From positions 12,696,001-12,760,000 of the forward strand of contig CM076943.1 in the NCBI GenBank assembly GCA_039566865.1: a stretch of 64,000 nucleotides of DNA. Direction: 5' to 3'. Of this stretch, positions 55,006 to 64,000 are shown one piece after another. Under the pieces are notes generated by a model. That model ran no database searches. It saw only the letters and a list, made by a program, of their open reading frames with translations, and was not told the DNA's origin. Made by a program: the position numbers and the translations under genes. Numbering within the stretch: the stretch's first letter is position 1; each line of letters opens with the position of its first letter. The DNA comes from Aurelia coerulea. Taxonomy: Eukaryota > Cnidaria > Scyphozoa > Semaeostomeae > Ulmaridae.

Positions 55006-55622
55006 GAAAAGGATCCTCGCTTGGAATGCCACTGCTCCATGAATATCAATCCAATAATATTGAAAAATGTCTTGTTTTATTGCCAATATGTTCAATTAGA
55101 TTCAGTAATTTACCCGGCCTTAATCGGCCATTCCTTCCCATGGATATGGGTGACTTTCTGCAGAAAGCCCCTTCAAAAAACCTGCAAAAACGAATGAAAA
55201 CAATGAGCACATTTTCCTTCCTAAAATTGATGACACTCATATAAATTCATGTATTTTTTCCTCTTGGGAGAATGGAATACCCCTGAATAGGTCATCGATA
55301 CCAGGGGAGGACTTGTTCATCCTCCCAAGAGGATAGCACGTGCTAAAGCGTCCATTAGTCATTGCTGTAAGGCCATTGTAAGGCAGAAATGTTAGGGAAA
55401 TCTGTTCACGATTTTGGGCACGTTTTGAAGGTTTTTTGAAGAGGCTTTCTGGGGAAAATCCCCCATAATTTCAGAATGGAGTGGCCGATTTCAGTCAGAT
55501 AAATTTTATAGTAGATTTGAACATTTCTGCCATTAAACTATATATTTGCCGATATTATTGTCTTGATATCCAGGGAGCCGTGACCTTTCAAACGGGGATT
55601 CTTTTTTCTGACTCACCCGGTA
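55006..55622 (+). mobile_element. MITE family A, copy 3 (left terminus missing)
   Basis: Very similar to 149-782 throughout and ends TTTTCTGACTCACCCGGTA. The left starts at GAAAAGGATCC, so the outer TACCGGGTGAGTCA is absent and the family D terminus takes its place. Confidence 0.8.
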
Positions 55623-55864
55623 GAATGTTGCGTTTTTGGAGCAGACTTTTCAACTCTTATCTTGTGGCTCAATTTATCTCATCTTTATACTTTCAATGCA
55701 GGTAACCTAGAACAAGGAATCTGCGTAATATGTGATGGTCAACAAATGTGGGTTAATCTTCTGGACAAAAAGGCTAGCTAACGTCCTGATAAATGTATTT
55801 CTCATTCTCAACGGCAGGATGCATGGTAGTGGGATTGAATTCACACACAGACACCTTGCAGTTC
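55623..55864. other. Short spacer, no feature recognised
   Basis: Nothing identified. Confidence 0.4.
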
Positions 55865-56318
55865 AATCCACCTTTTCAAGATAAGAAGCGTGAAAGCGGA
55901 AGTATTTTGCTGTTTGAGATTTTGCATTTTAGAGGCTAAAATCTTGTTCTGCGCACAATGTTTAGCAAGGATGCAAATGTTCACATTCATACATGCCTTC
56001 TTTTCGAAATTATTGTAAGTTTAAGAATTTTAAAGTCATAAAGGCTTTGACCCTGAAATCGAAACTTTAGACAAATTTTGTCCAAACTTCGATTTCACGG
56101 TGAAAGCCCTTATGAATTCAAATTCTTTATATCGCCATAATTTCGAAATAAAGACAGATATGAATTTGAAAATGTGTCTCAACACTAGACTTTGTACGCA
56201 GAATAAGAATTTAGCCTAAAAACTTTGTACGCAGAATAAGAGTTTAGCCTAAAAAATGCACAATCTCAAACAACAAAATACTTCCGCTTTCGCGCCTCTT
56301 ATCTTGAAAAGGTGGATT
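55865..56318. mobile_element. 454-bp palindromic MITE
   Basis: The AATCCACCTTTTCAAGATAAG arm (about 75 bp, also GAAAGCGGAAGTATTTTG) pairs with CTTATCTTGAAAAGGTGGATT at the right. An internal 31-bp phrase with ACTTTGTACGCAGAATAAGA is duplicated near 56190 and 56222. Confidence 0.75.
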
Positions 56319-56550
56319 CATTAAATATTCCCTTTCACAATTAAGGTTGCAAATTTTAGAAGCAAGATCAGTCGCCTATCAAATGAAATAAGTAAATTTG
56401 ATTAAAAAATAGAAAAACATTCGAAGATCAAACAGAAAAATCTAGACAGATGTAATATATGCTTTTTGGGAAATACTAAAAAGTCTCATCTTATCGTAGA
56501 TCATTAGAGAAGTTGGAGAATAGAAGCCAAGAGAGATCAGCCAGAGAAAA

Positions 56551-56783
56551 ATGCATTCAGTGTCAAAATTAGGAATAACAATTCTGCTTCATTTACTTGT
56601 CCAGTTGAAGTGTCTTCAGATCGAAGATGAAATAACAGGCTTGAGTTTTACTTGTAACAATAAATGTTTCATCAAAATGGGATACTGTTTGCATCAATTG
56701 CGAAATCATAAAGCTTGTGAAGATTATCGGCAATCTTGTGCTGCTAGCTGCAGAAAAGAACAACCGAGAAGTATATTCAACAG
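56551..56783 (+). CDS. Secreted cysteine-rich small protein, first exon
   Basis: The ATG at 56551 opens a hydrophobic signal peptide (MHSVSKLGITILLHLLVQLK), likely cleaved near residue 21-24. A mature part of about 55 residues follows with six cysteines in the symmetric pattern C-x3-C-x6-C-x9-C-x6-C-x3-C. The twin C-x3-C motifs suggest a disulfide-stapled helical hairpin. At the end, CAG|GTAACA is a good donor (GT at 56784), while reading on gives only Arg and a stop, so either a 78-aa protein or a spliced product is possible. The family is not recognised. Similar layouts occur in secreted peptides of many roles, so no function is assigned. Confidence 0.5.
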
Positions 56784-56952
56784 GTAACAATTTTCTATTT
56801 GAACTAAAGCCTGTCTGAAATTTGATGTCACGCGAAAATCTTCTCGAATGAAAGCAATTGAGGCATATGATTGAGGTGCTTGCATGAGTATTTTTGCGTT
56901 GTCGCAAACCTCAGGTGACACCTTATGCAAGCCGGACTTAGTTAAATGCTTC
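56784..56952. other. Spacer between the cysteine-rich exon and the Ngaro element
   Basis: No matching second exon or acceptor was found before the retroelement. Confidence 0.4.
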
Positions 56953-57444
56953 TTATTTTCTAATTCATTGCATTCAACCGAAAATAACTTTATTTATTAA
57001 CTAAACTACAATACACAGATAGTAGTGAGGTCAGTCTAGCAAGATTGTATATAGGTGTGCCAAAGTAGAGCAAACACGGAAAGCACATTATTCCTATCAC
57101 TCGTACATTCATTTGATACATGTAACCTGAAACTAACCTGAATCTCTGCAAACAGGGAGGGGATGGGCGGGAGGGATCCTATCTTACATAAAAGTACTTG
57201 CTATCGACCTGTGATTCTCCACGCCTTGAAGAGCTTTTTATATTTGCCTACTAAGCACGCCTCACGGAGAGCGTGCAACAGTATTCCCTTAAGAGCTTAA
57301 CAATGCTGCTACAAAATAGTTTCCTATTGTACTGTTAATAAATTCCTTTATTTTCTAATTCATTGCATTCAACCGAAAATAACTTTATTTATTAACTAAA
57401 CTACAATACACAGATAGTAGTGAGGTCAGTCTAGCAAGATTGTA
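56953..57444 (-). repeat. Right-hand split repeats B2, A2, B1 of the Ngaro element
   Basis: B2 56953-57049, A2 57178-57345, B1 57348-57444. B1 and A2 are contiguous, as expected of the sequence that templates the circular junction. Confidence 0.85.
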
Positions 57445-57613
57445 ATTTGTCAAGAGGGGGCACTCCCGGGGGGCACTTTTTCTGAGCCTATAATCAAACG
57501 CAAAACCTAAATTAATGACTAACACAACTTTGTTAGCAAAATCATGAAAAGATGGAATTTCTAACTATTTGTTAATTTCTAACACAACATATCTCAACTG
57601 ATGATTGTATATA
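57445..57613. other. Ngaro 3' untranslated segment
   Basis: Between B1 and the recombinase stop. It contains a GGGGGCACTCCCGGGGGGCAC motif of a type also common in unrelated repeats. Confidence 0.5.
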
Positions 57614-58644
57614 CTAAAGACCAAGTCCAAGTGACACTGAAAGTAGATCATCTAAACTGTCCTTCACATAGCCATCCTTTGCGCGTTCGGACTTCCATCG
57701 TCCATGCCTTTTTTGAAGAGTCTATCTGTAATACCATTATTCGCCGCTGCTGAAGCGCCTCCAGAGCGCAAACTATGTAATCCGAATTGTTTTGGGTTCA
57801 GTCCTATATCTCCAAGTAACTTCATGACGGCCTCTCTGGCTGTTGTATAGGATACGGGGTGATTATTTTTCCTAAGTATGTAACACTTGTGGGTCTTCAG
57901 ATAAGATACTGAACGAAACAAGTAGTCTTCAGATTCATCGCCAATTCCTACCATAACAAAATATCGCTGCAATGTTTCAACCGGGCAAAGAGAAGTATTT
58001 GTCTTTGCAATGAATGAATAATTGCCATCTCGGTAAATGTCAGTCTTGCTCTTTTCAATGAAAATGGTCATATGTGTACTGTTAAATGTAATATCACAGC
58101 GGCGTAGATTCGCCACTTCGCTAAATCTGAAGAAACCAGCTAAACTCAGTAAAACAATAACAAAGTTACGCAACTGTAGTAAGTTAGCTGATGTACCGCC
58201 AATATGATCATAAATAAGATGTAAGTGCAATGATGATATAGGCTCTTTCTTTTGAACGACTTTCTTTGACGATCGTTTCGCTGCCTCGAGCATGTTCTTA
58301 CAAAGGTCTGAGCTGGTTGGGTCGTCAAGACAGGCCATCTTGTGGAAATGCTTGATGGCATAAAACGCACTTTCAATTACACTAAGTGACTCCTTTGACT
58401 GGAGCAGCTTTGTCAGATATAATGCAACGTGAATTGGATTTGCAGGAAAGTTTGATATCTCAGGAAATATTTCGGACCAAGACAACCATTTGTTAAAGCC
58501 GGATTTATATCTATCTTGCGTGTTCTTAGACCTTGATTTTGACAAAAAAGTAGGAATATCCATGGCTAGCTGTTTCAGTCGTTCATCTTGAACTTGATGT
58601 TTGATTGCTGTTTCAATTGATAGAGGTGAAAAAGGACAATTCAA
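57614..58644 (-). pseudogene. Ngaro tyrosine recombinase (frameshifted near the active Tyr)
   Basis: This enzyme would integrate the circular DNA intermediate. From Met at 58644 the ORF shows the Arg of box I (AGFFRFSEVANLRRCDI, near residue 185) and box II HSLRSGGASAAA (H-x2-R). It then falls out of frame at an A6 run (57709-57714 on the plus strand) and stops at 57664. In the next frame the expected RHGRW and the catalytic Tyr (GYVKD) follow, with a stop at 57614-57616. A one-base indel thus removes the nucleophile, or it is a sequencing error in a homopolymer. Confidence 0.85.
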
Positions 58645-58739
58645 TCTTAATTACGATGAAAAGTCTGTGACTGCTGCCATACAAGAGACAGACTTCTCTC
58701 CTATGCTTATTATGAATACAAGAAACAATTAGCCATGCA

Positions 58740-58930
58740 TATCTTGCTGCCCTCTAAGGCACAGCAGAGGTGTTTTAGCCTCCAAGGCATTAGTTATTTA
58801 AAATTTGACGAAAAATTAAGCGTATTACTAGCCTCCAAGGCAGATTACTAGCCTCCAAGGCAGATTACTCGCCTCCAAGGCACTTACAGTTACTCTAGAT
58901 AGCTATCACTGACCTCCAAGGCTCAGCAGA
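58740..58930. repeat. CCTCCAAGGC repeat cluster in the Ngaro spacer
   Basis: CCTCCAAGGC occurs six times (near 58781, 58831, 58851, 58871, 58912 and variant CCTCTAAGGC near 58753). Three of them lie in a 20-bp tandem ATTACTAGCCTCCAAGGCAG. The core GCCT...AGGC is an inverted repeat. It lies between the RNase H and recombinase ORFs. Confidence 0.75.
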
Positions 58931-58953
58931 ACAATTAGCATAATTAAGATTAC

Positions 58954-60132
58954 TTATGATTCGATTTTAAGTACTATAATTCCTCCTTTCATACAAGTCA
59001 AACCAATGACAGAAAATGGGCAAGAGCCAAGTATTATAACATTATCCATATCTCTAAATATCATGTAATCTTTAACAAAGTAACGAAAAGTGTTATTTTC
59101 TGCACATAGCATTGGCCAGTAGACAGCTGATTCCCAGAACGGTATTACCATGGTACCACGTACCTTCCTTTCAGTAATATATCTAACAACTTTCGGAATA
59201 TCCTCAACAGGAGGAACAAGTAAGTTATTTTCGCATTCCCAATTTTGTAAAAAAGCATCAACTGCCTCTGATCCTGGGCAGAAAAATTTAGAGTTAAATC
59301 GATGAAGTTTCCTGTTTTGCAAGTTTGCAAATCTGTCTATAGTAAATGGACCCCATTTTGAGTTTAGAAAGGCGAAAAAGATGGGCGTTATCTGCCAATC
59401 TCCGACATCGGTGTACTTAGAAAGTTTGTCAGCATCAGCATTCAATATTCTAGGAATCCAAGAGACCTGTAGCAATATGCCATTTTCTCTACAAATTGAA
59501 TCAATTTCTAAAGCAATGGAATGCAGCTCATGAATTCTGCTCCCAACGTGGACTATTCTCGATGCTGCATAATTATCAACTTCCAAAATAACTCTCCTCG
59601 ATTTAATTTTGGGGAGGAAACTTTTTAGGGAAAAAAGTACAGCAGTCAATTCACACCAAGTAGAACTTTTGATTGTTTCTTCAAATGACAACCTCCTATG
59701 GGCTTTAAAACAATTATCGAGTACCGCTCCTACTCCTGTAGCGCTAGCATCTGAAGATATACCTACCGATGTTAGATTAGAGACTCTTATGTTTCGGAAA
59801 TTTAACGATTTTATATTATTTTGCCAAAAAAGAATTTCTAAATGAGCACCCGCAAAGTTAAGTATGTTTAGGGCAGCATCCCAGGAGGATCGACCTTCAA
59901 TTACAGCATATAAGTATCTTGATTTGAGACTTACGATATTTCCTAAAACATATTTTGTTGACAATAATTTACCTGCGAATTGAGCTAACTTTCTTGAAGT
60001 TGTATTGGGCTTTTGCAAAAGTATATTAGTTTGATTCAATATTGAATCTATCCGAGTTTGTGGTATGAATAGAAAATTGTTATTAAAATCCATGGAAACC
60101 CAATCCATGTTAATAATTTTGTTGGCTCCCAA
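58954..60132 (-). CDS. Ngaro RNase H and C-terminal pol region
   Basis: The frame from about 60095 carries the end of the reverse transcriptase connection (NNNFLFIPQTRIDSIL) and RNase H with DASATGVGAVL, a Glu in STWCELTAV, Asp in LEVDNYAASR and Asp in NADADKLSK. A conserved DIRS-type C-terminal block follows (WGPFTIDRFANLQNRK, PGSEAVDAFLQNWE, IPFWESAVYWPML). The stop is at 58954. The upstream reverse transcriptase is in another frame, with the switch near 60090. Confidence 0.8.
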   Translation of the reverse strand: MGANKIINMDWVSMDFNNNFLFIPQTRIDSILNQTNILLQKPNTTSRKLAQFAGKLLSTKYVLGNIVSLKSRYLYAVIEGRSSWDAALNILNFAGAHLEILFWQNNIKSLNFRNIRVSNLTSVGISSDASATGVGAVLDNCFKAHRRLSFEETIKSSTWCELTAVLFSLKSFLPKIKSRRVILEVDNYAASRIVHVGSRIHELHSIALEIDSICRENGILLQVSWIPRILNADADKLSKYTDVGDWQITPIFFAFLNSKWGPFTIDRFANLQNRKLHRFNSKFFCPGSEAVDAFLQNWECENNLLVPPVEDIPKVVRYITERKVRGTMVIPFWESAVYWPMLCAENNTFRYFVKDYMIFRDMDNVIILGSCPFSVIGLTCMKGGIIVLKIES

Positions 60133-61190
60133 ACAGATTTTTCATCATTTGCAACAAAACCCGCCTTCGCAAGGGTATCTTTAACATTATTAGAGTGCAG
60201 TTGAGCCTTAGGTTTGGAGTCAGCAATAGCAATACCATCATCAAGATAAACACATATTCTAATTCCTTGAGAACGCCAATGTTTTACCAAAGGTCTTAGA
60301 AGCTTTGTAAAAATATACGGAGCGGAGCACATGCCAAAAGGTAGAACGGTAAAAACAAAAAAATTTTCAACTCCATCGAATATCCAGGAAAAACCGAGAA
60401 AGGTTTGATGATCAGGAAAAATATCAACATGATGATAACCTTGTTTCAAATCAAATTTAAAAACAAAAGAATCTGGTTGTAAATAGTTCTCAAAGGAACG
60501 CCAATCATCAAAACGAATATTCTCTTTAAAGATATGTTTGTTTACATATCGTAAATCAATAATCAATCTCAATTTTCCTGAAGAATTCGCAGCAACAGAT
60601 AGGGGACTCACAACATGTGGGGTAAAACTGACTTCCACCGCTGAGCCACGCCTTAACAGTTCTAAAATGCTTTCAGAAACAAAATCTTGATTCAAATAAG
60701 AAGATTTGTTATTTTTAAACAAAGCCTGCTTCGGTGTATTTATGAGAGGTATTCTGTAACCAAATTTAATCAATTCAATAACACTCTCTGGTGCCTTAAT
60801 ATGTTCCCAGAAGGCAACATTTTTAGCCAAATTTCCTTTCACACGTGTTTCAGTGGACATATCCAAATCAAAATCAAGACAACAATCTTTTTCAAAACGA
60901 AAATCAATTTCATTGATAAATAAACCATTAAAATACTCATCTTGGTTTTTGCTGGAGTTGAAGTCTCCCAAAAGAGGCTGGGTTACTGGTGATTGGGCAA
61001 TTGCGGCGCCAGTGTCCGAACTGTCCGCAGGCCAGGCAAATGTCGGTTGGTTTTGCTTGCATCCTGAAGGCTGGACGCTGAAACTGGGGCGTATTGTTGA
61101 AGTAGCCTGGTCTTCCGGCCGCGGGGAAACGAAATGGCTGTGGCTGGGGAAAGCACGCTTGTGGTTGCAAAATTTGCTGTCTTCCGGCAA
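60048..61190 (-). CDS. Ngaro reverse transcriptase
   Basis: Copies the element RNA into DNA. Motifs are LRLIIDLRYVN, FKFDLKQGYHHVDIFPDHQ, VLPFGMCSAPYIFTKLLRPL and the catalytic VYLDDGIAIAD (YxDD). The N-terminal part overlaps the gag-like ORF in a different frame, a common DIRS arrangement. The family frame is lost near 60090 just after LLTWIGF; the reading that ends at 60048 after that point is off-frame. Confidence 0.85.
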   Translation of the reverse strand: MPEDSKFCNHKRAFPSHSHFVSPRPEDQATSTIRPSFSVQPSGCKQNQPTFAWPADSSDTGAAIAQSPVTQPLLGDFNSSKNQDEYFNGLFINEIDFRFEKDCCLDFDLDMSTETRVKGNLAKNVAFWEHIKAPESVIELIKFGYRIPLINTPKQALFKNNKSSYLNQDFVSESILELLRRGSAVEVSFTPHVVSPLSVAANSSGKLRLIIDLRYVNKHIFKENIRFDDWRSFENYLQPDSFVFKFDLKQGYHHVDIFPDHQTFLGFSWIFDGVENFFVFTVLPFGMCSAPYIFTKLLRPLVKHWRSQGIRICVYLDDGIAIADSKPKAQLHSNNVKDTLAKAGFVANDEKSVWEPTKLLTWIGFPWILITIFYSYHKLG

Positions 61191-61749
61191 GAAATGGCTG
61201 CATAGGACTGTTGTGAAATTTCTGCCTGGTTGCGGTCTTTCTTTTAATCATTGCTCTGGACTCCGCTGCAAGAAGCTTTTTCTCATCCTCGCTGTCGCTC
61301 GCTATCTCATCTGACACGTATTCTTCCACCGTTGACCAGCCAGCTGGGGATCTGTCAGCAATCTTAATCAATTTGTTGCGTTTGTGTAGCTCCTTACAAA
61401 TCGAATTTAACCGCTTCTTGGGCCTTGTCTTCGCTCCTGTTTCCAAAAGTTTAGTTACTTCTTCTATTCGATCGATTATTCCATCGTTGAACTCAAATTG
61501 CATCTTGTTGGATTTGAATTTGAATTCTCTGTGCTGGCAAGATTTTTTCTTTGAATCGTCATCTGACTCGTGCGTTAGCTCACGTTTCAAACTCTTAAAC
61601 TTGCTATCGAAGTACGACTGCATCAGGGACAATGCCTCGCTGTTATCCAAGGTGTCCTGGCCATTTTGCGAAGGTGTTTCTCTGATTTCCATTTCATCGT
61701 CTAACGTTTGTCTTGTTCCACTCTCAGAGTTTCTTTCGGTCGCAGACAT
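60937..61749 (-). CDS. Ngaro gag-like protein with zinc knuckle
   Basis: A 270-aa ORF starting 16 bp downstream of repeat A1. It has an acidic N-terminus, a Lys-rich middle (residues ~55-190) and a Gln/Phe/Pro-rich stretch (FPQPQPFRFP). A CCHC knuckle CLACGQFGHWRRNC (C-x2-C-x4-H-x4-C) follows near residue 240. Presumed nucleocapsid of the particle. Complete. Confidence 0.8.
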   Translation of the reverse strand: MSATERNSESGTRQTLDDEMEIRETPSQNGQDTLDNSEALSLMQSYFDSKFKSLKRELTHESDDDSKKKSCQHREFKFKSNKMQFEFNDGIIDRIEEVTKLLETGAKTRPKKRLNSICKELHKRNKLIKIADRSPAGWSTVEEYVSDEIASDSEDEKKLLAAESRAMIKRKTATRQKFHNSPMQPFLAGRQQILQPQACFPQPQPFRFPAAGRPGYFNNTPQFQRPAFRMQAKPTDICLACGQFGHWRRNCPITSNPASFGRLQLQQKPR

Positions 61750-61764
61750 AACGCAAACAGCACA

Positions 61765-61932
61765 CCTATCTTACATAAAAGTACTTGCTATCGACCTGTG
61801 ATTCTCCACGCCTTGAAGAGCTTTTTATATTTGCCTACTAAGCACGCCTCACGGAGAGCGTGCAACAGTATTCCCTTAAGAGCTTAACAATGCTGCTACA
61901 AAATAGTTTCCTATTGTACTGTTAATAAATTC
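61765..61932 (-). repeat. Ngaro split repeat A1
   Basis: 168 bp, identical by eye to 57178-57345. Confidence 0.9.
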
Positions 61933-63530
61933 ATTTGTACTGTACTTTTGCAAGTTTTAAAACATACGGGAGCGGTCATTTTTAATCCTGGGTACCAGTG
62001 CGGAGGATAATTTCACACAGCAGGGCACTTTCTTGAAATTTTATATTAAAGTTTTACATGTTTTGCCACAAAAAATCTTCAGACAGGATGGATCGGAAAG
62101 ACGACATAGGAATATAAGCAGGGTACTTTCTGGAAACTAGCCGGAGAGCTGATGCGTTATTTTAAAACCAGACCAGTATACACAGATAATCTGAGAAGCT
62201 GTCAAAATAAATGCGTGGTTTGAAGCTACTTTGAAAGGAATTCTTGTGATTTTTGCGCGTATTCTTTTGGGCATCTTCTGAAGACGGCAGAGTTGGCAGG
62301 AGCTAATAAAATCCCAACTAACTCACGCCGAGGGCGCAAAGACTGTGGGGGTCTGGAGGCGAAGCCCCTGGAAAGTTTTTCGGTCAATGCCCTGTTTTAT
62401 GCTCGGAGGTCCTGGAGAAAAAAAATTTACGAATCCAAAAATTTTTCAAACAGGCTAGCTAAAATCAAACTAAGACATGATAAGGATACTTCGTCGAGAG
62501 CATTGTGTAAGATTTACTTGATATTTGATTTACAAAAGTCATCACGAGATTTCATGGGGTCCGACAAAAGTCATGGCGTGGTCACAGTAAATTAGCTGGG
62601 GCATTGAAAAGAGGCGGTCTTAGGGCGAAGCCCCCAGGAAAGTTTTTGGGGCCACGCCGTTTATTTTGGCTTAGAATGCATTTCCCAATATCATGCTTGC
62701 CATTAGCGACAAAGGAACCTTGGATAGTTTGTGAGCTATCCTATAAATTGGAGCACGCGGAAATTTTTTGAAGAAACAGCTTTGACTATGGCTTAGAATG
62801 CATCTCCAAATATCATGCTTGCCATTAGCGACAAGGAAACTTTGATAGTTTTGTGACAGTTATCTTATAAGCTGGAGCATGAGGAAAACTTTTGCAGAAA
62901 AATCCTTTACTTTGGCTTAGAGTGCATCCCCTGATTCCATATTTGCCAGTGCTAAAGTGGAAGATTTAAAATTTCACGGAAAGTTCTTATCCAACCTATA
63001 CCCAGCTTTTTCTATTCGGTTTTCGAGGGATCTCGAGGAGCATCTTTCCACAAAAATGGGGGCAATGGCCCCCCTTACCCCCCCCATGGCCACGCCACTG
63101 CCCTTGAGTCTAGATATGAATATTGAAGTCTGGGTATTTTTCGTCTCACTTGACGAAGTGCTTCTGATGTCAAAAGGGCTGAGCATTCCAAAATAAAATT
63201 TTCTTGCATCGGAATCTCCAACAAATTCGTTTACAATGCTGACAAGGTTGAGTCTGTTATTGTGCACATGTTGCACCATAAGGTGCTTGAGGCAGTTGTT
63301 TGCTGTTATTTACCTTAGATATAGGTCTGACTCGCTTCAGGGCTAAGGGCCTGTCACTGATGATCAGTTTACTACGTTATTATGAAGAGAAAGAATATTC
63401 AACTTTTGGAAATTATTGGGGTGGGGGGGGGGGGCGGGCCTGACCGGCCCCAATAGCTGCTACTGGCCTGTTCATTATGAAAGCCCATTCCGTTTTTTTT
63501 TTGGTAGACTTCAGTGTCTTCAGAGAGATT
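61933..63530. repeat. G/C-rich hAT-like repeat region
   Basis: Non-coding. GCGAAGCCCC(T/C)(G)GGAAAGTTTTT occurs near 62360 and 62626. CAGTGGCGTGGCCATGGG in complement ends a unit near 63103, a typical hAT-like terminus. TATTCTTTTGGGC...GGTAGAGTT..GGTAGGAGCTAA occurs near 62260-62310 and again near 63538-63590, as if an insertion separates two copies. Boundaries could not be fixed. Confidence 0.45.
62663..62950. repeat. ~125-bp tandem repeat (2.3 copies)
   Basis: TTGGCTTAGAATGCATYTCC, ATATCATGCTTGCCATTAGCG and TATAARYTGGAGCA recur at about 62668, 62793 and 62919. Confidence 0.7.
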
Positions 63531-63684
63531 TTTGTCGTATTCTTTTGGGCCCTTCTAGAAACGGTAGAGTTTTGGTAGGAGCTAAAATCCAATTCTGTTT
63601 TCTACCGAAAAAGATCGACTTCGCAGACTTCAGATAGTTTTTTGCGTAAGCCCATTGGTTTGGTCATTCTGTCTCCGTTAGGAC

Positions 63685-63976
63685 CTGTTCATATGGAGGC
63701 GAGCCAGCCCGCCTACCGGGCTGGCCCGCTAAGTGAGCTGATTTCGCATTCTGTTCATGTGGCAAAATCCATCCCGCCTACTGGGCTGGAATTGGTCACG
63801 TGCCATCGTTGGTGGTATTGTTTTGCATGCCCACCCATGCGCAGTAGAGACCTTTTCGTCTCGGCAGGCGGGCTGGAGTGTTCATATGGGAAAATTTTGA
63901 TCTCGCCAAGCGGGATCCCGGCAGTACTTGAGTGAGATCTCGCCTACCGGGCCAGCCCGCCTGCTCATATGAACAG
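63685..63976. mobile_element. 292-bp palindromic MITE (CATATG type)
   Basis: CTGTTCATATG at the left pairs with CATATGAACAG at the right. The inverted blocks (GAGCCAGCCCGCCTACCGGG; CGCCTACCGGGCCAGCCCGCC) and two further TTCATATGG/TTCATGTGG phrases make four-fold symmetry. Non-coding. Confidence 0.75.
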
Positions 63977-64000
63977 ACAACAAACTTTGAATGGGAAACA

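Larger units (their letters stand above)
56953..61932 (-). mobile_element. Ngaro/DIRS-type tyrosine-recombinase retrotransposon (about 5 kb)
   Basis: On the minus strand the order is: repeat A1 (61932-61765), gag-like ORF, reverse transcriptase, RNase H, tyrosine recombinase, repeat B1 (57444-57348), repeat A2 (57345-57178), a 128-bp spacer, repeat B2 (57049-56953). A1 and A2 (168 bp) and B1 and B2 (97 bp) look identical. Split direct repeats of A - ORFs - B A B form are diagnostic of Ngaro/PAT-type elements, which move via a circle and leave no target duplication. The identical repeats indicate a young copy, yet RT/RNase H and the recombinase are each broken by a frameshift. Confidence 0.9.

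Noticed and set aside
1..64000. CRISPR arrays, bacterial operons or ribosome-binding sites
   Set aside because: The spliced genes, LINEs, SINE and LTR elements show eukaryotic nuclear DNA. The tandem repeats lack the unique spacers of CRISPR arrays.

Overview
The window is animal nuclear DNA: AT-rich, intron-split and packed with nested transposable elements. The mix (P-superfamily transposon, Ngaro/DIRS and gypsy elements, CR1/L2-type LINEs, many TA-flanked palindromic MITEs, G-tract and TAGCCTGCGTGCAG-type repeats) suggests an anthozoan cnidarian, probably a coral. That assignment is inference.

Left part (1-14192, minus strand). Four small exons (13840-13903, 6009-6136, 2427-2469, 936-1135) join in phase into the first ~145 residues of a PPEF/RdgC-type protein phosphatase: an MGC lipidation start, an IQ motif, then the pre-catalytic segment. 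The catalytic domain lies beyond the left edge. The introns hold a dead LINE, a tRNA-derived SINE, several MITEs and a foldback element.

Centre (14193-23541). This is the main discovery. A complete 9,349-bp P-superfamily DNA transposon has perfect 31-bp terminal inverted repeats (outer part of ~60-bp repeats) and a perfect 8-bp target duplication (GTTTTAAG). It carries two convergent genes. One is an intact two-exon P/THAP9-like transposase (1025 aa) with two C2H2 zinc fingers and no visible THAP domain. The other is an intact 503-aa protein that I cannot assign to a family. The element sits about 290 bp upstream of the PPEF start codon.

Right part (23542-64000). There is a MITE cluster and a G-tract-ended repeat (23.9-27 kb). 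A gypsy LTR retrotransposon (28232-32928) has 140-bp LTRs that differ at one base but broken ORFs. Two further LINEs follow, one with a MITE in its reverse transcriptase and an internal tandem duplication. A fourth LINE (48440-52811) is interrupted by a foldback element with minisatellite-bearing inverted repeats and a 9-10-bp target duplication, by an 8-bp-duplication hAT-like MITE, and by a third insert. A small secreted cysteine-rich peptide exon lies at 56551. A Ngaro/DIRS-type tyrosine-recombinase retrotransposon (56953-61932) has identical split direct repeats (A1 - ORFs - B1 A2 B2). The window ends in G-rich hAT-like repeats and a palindromic MITE.

Only PPEF, the cysteine-rich exon and one candidate terminal exon (35876-36142) look like host coding sequence. 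Exon boundaries were read by eye from splice consensus, phase and family resemblance.
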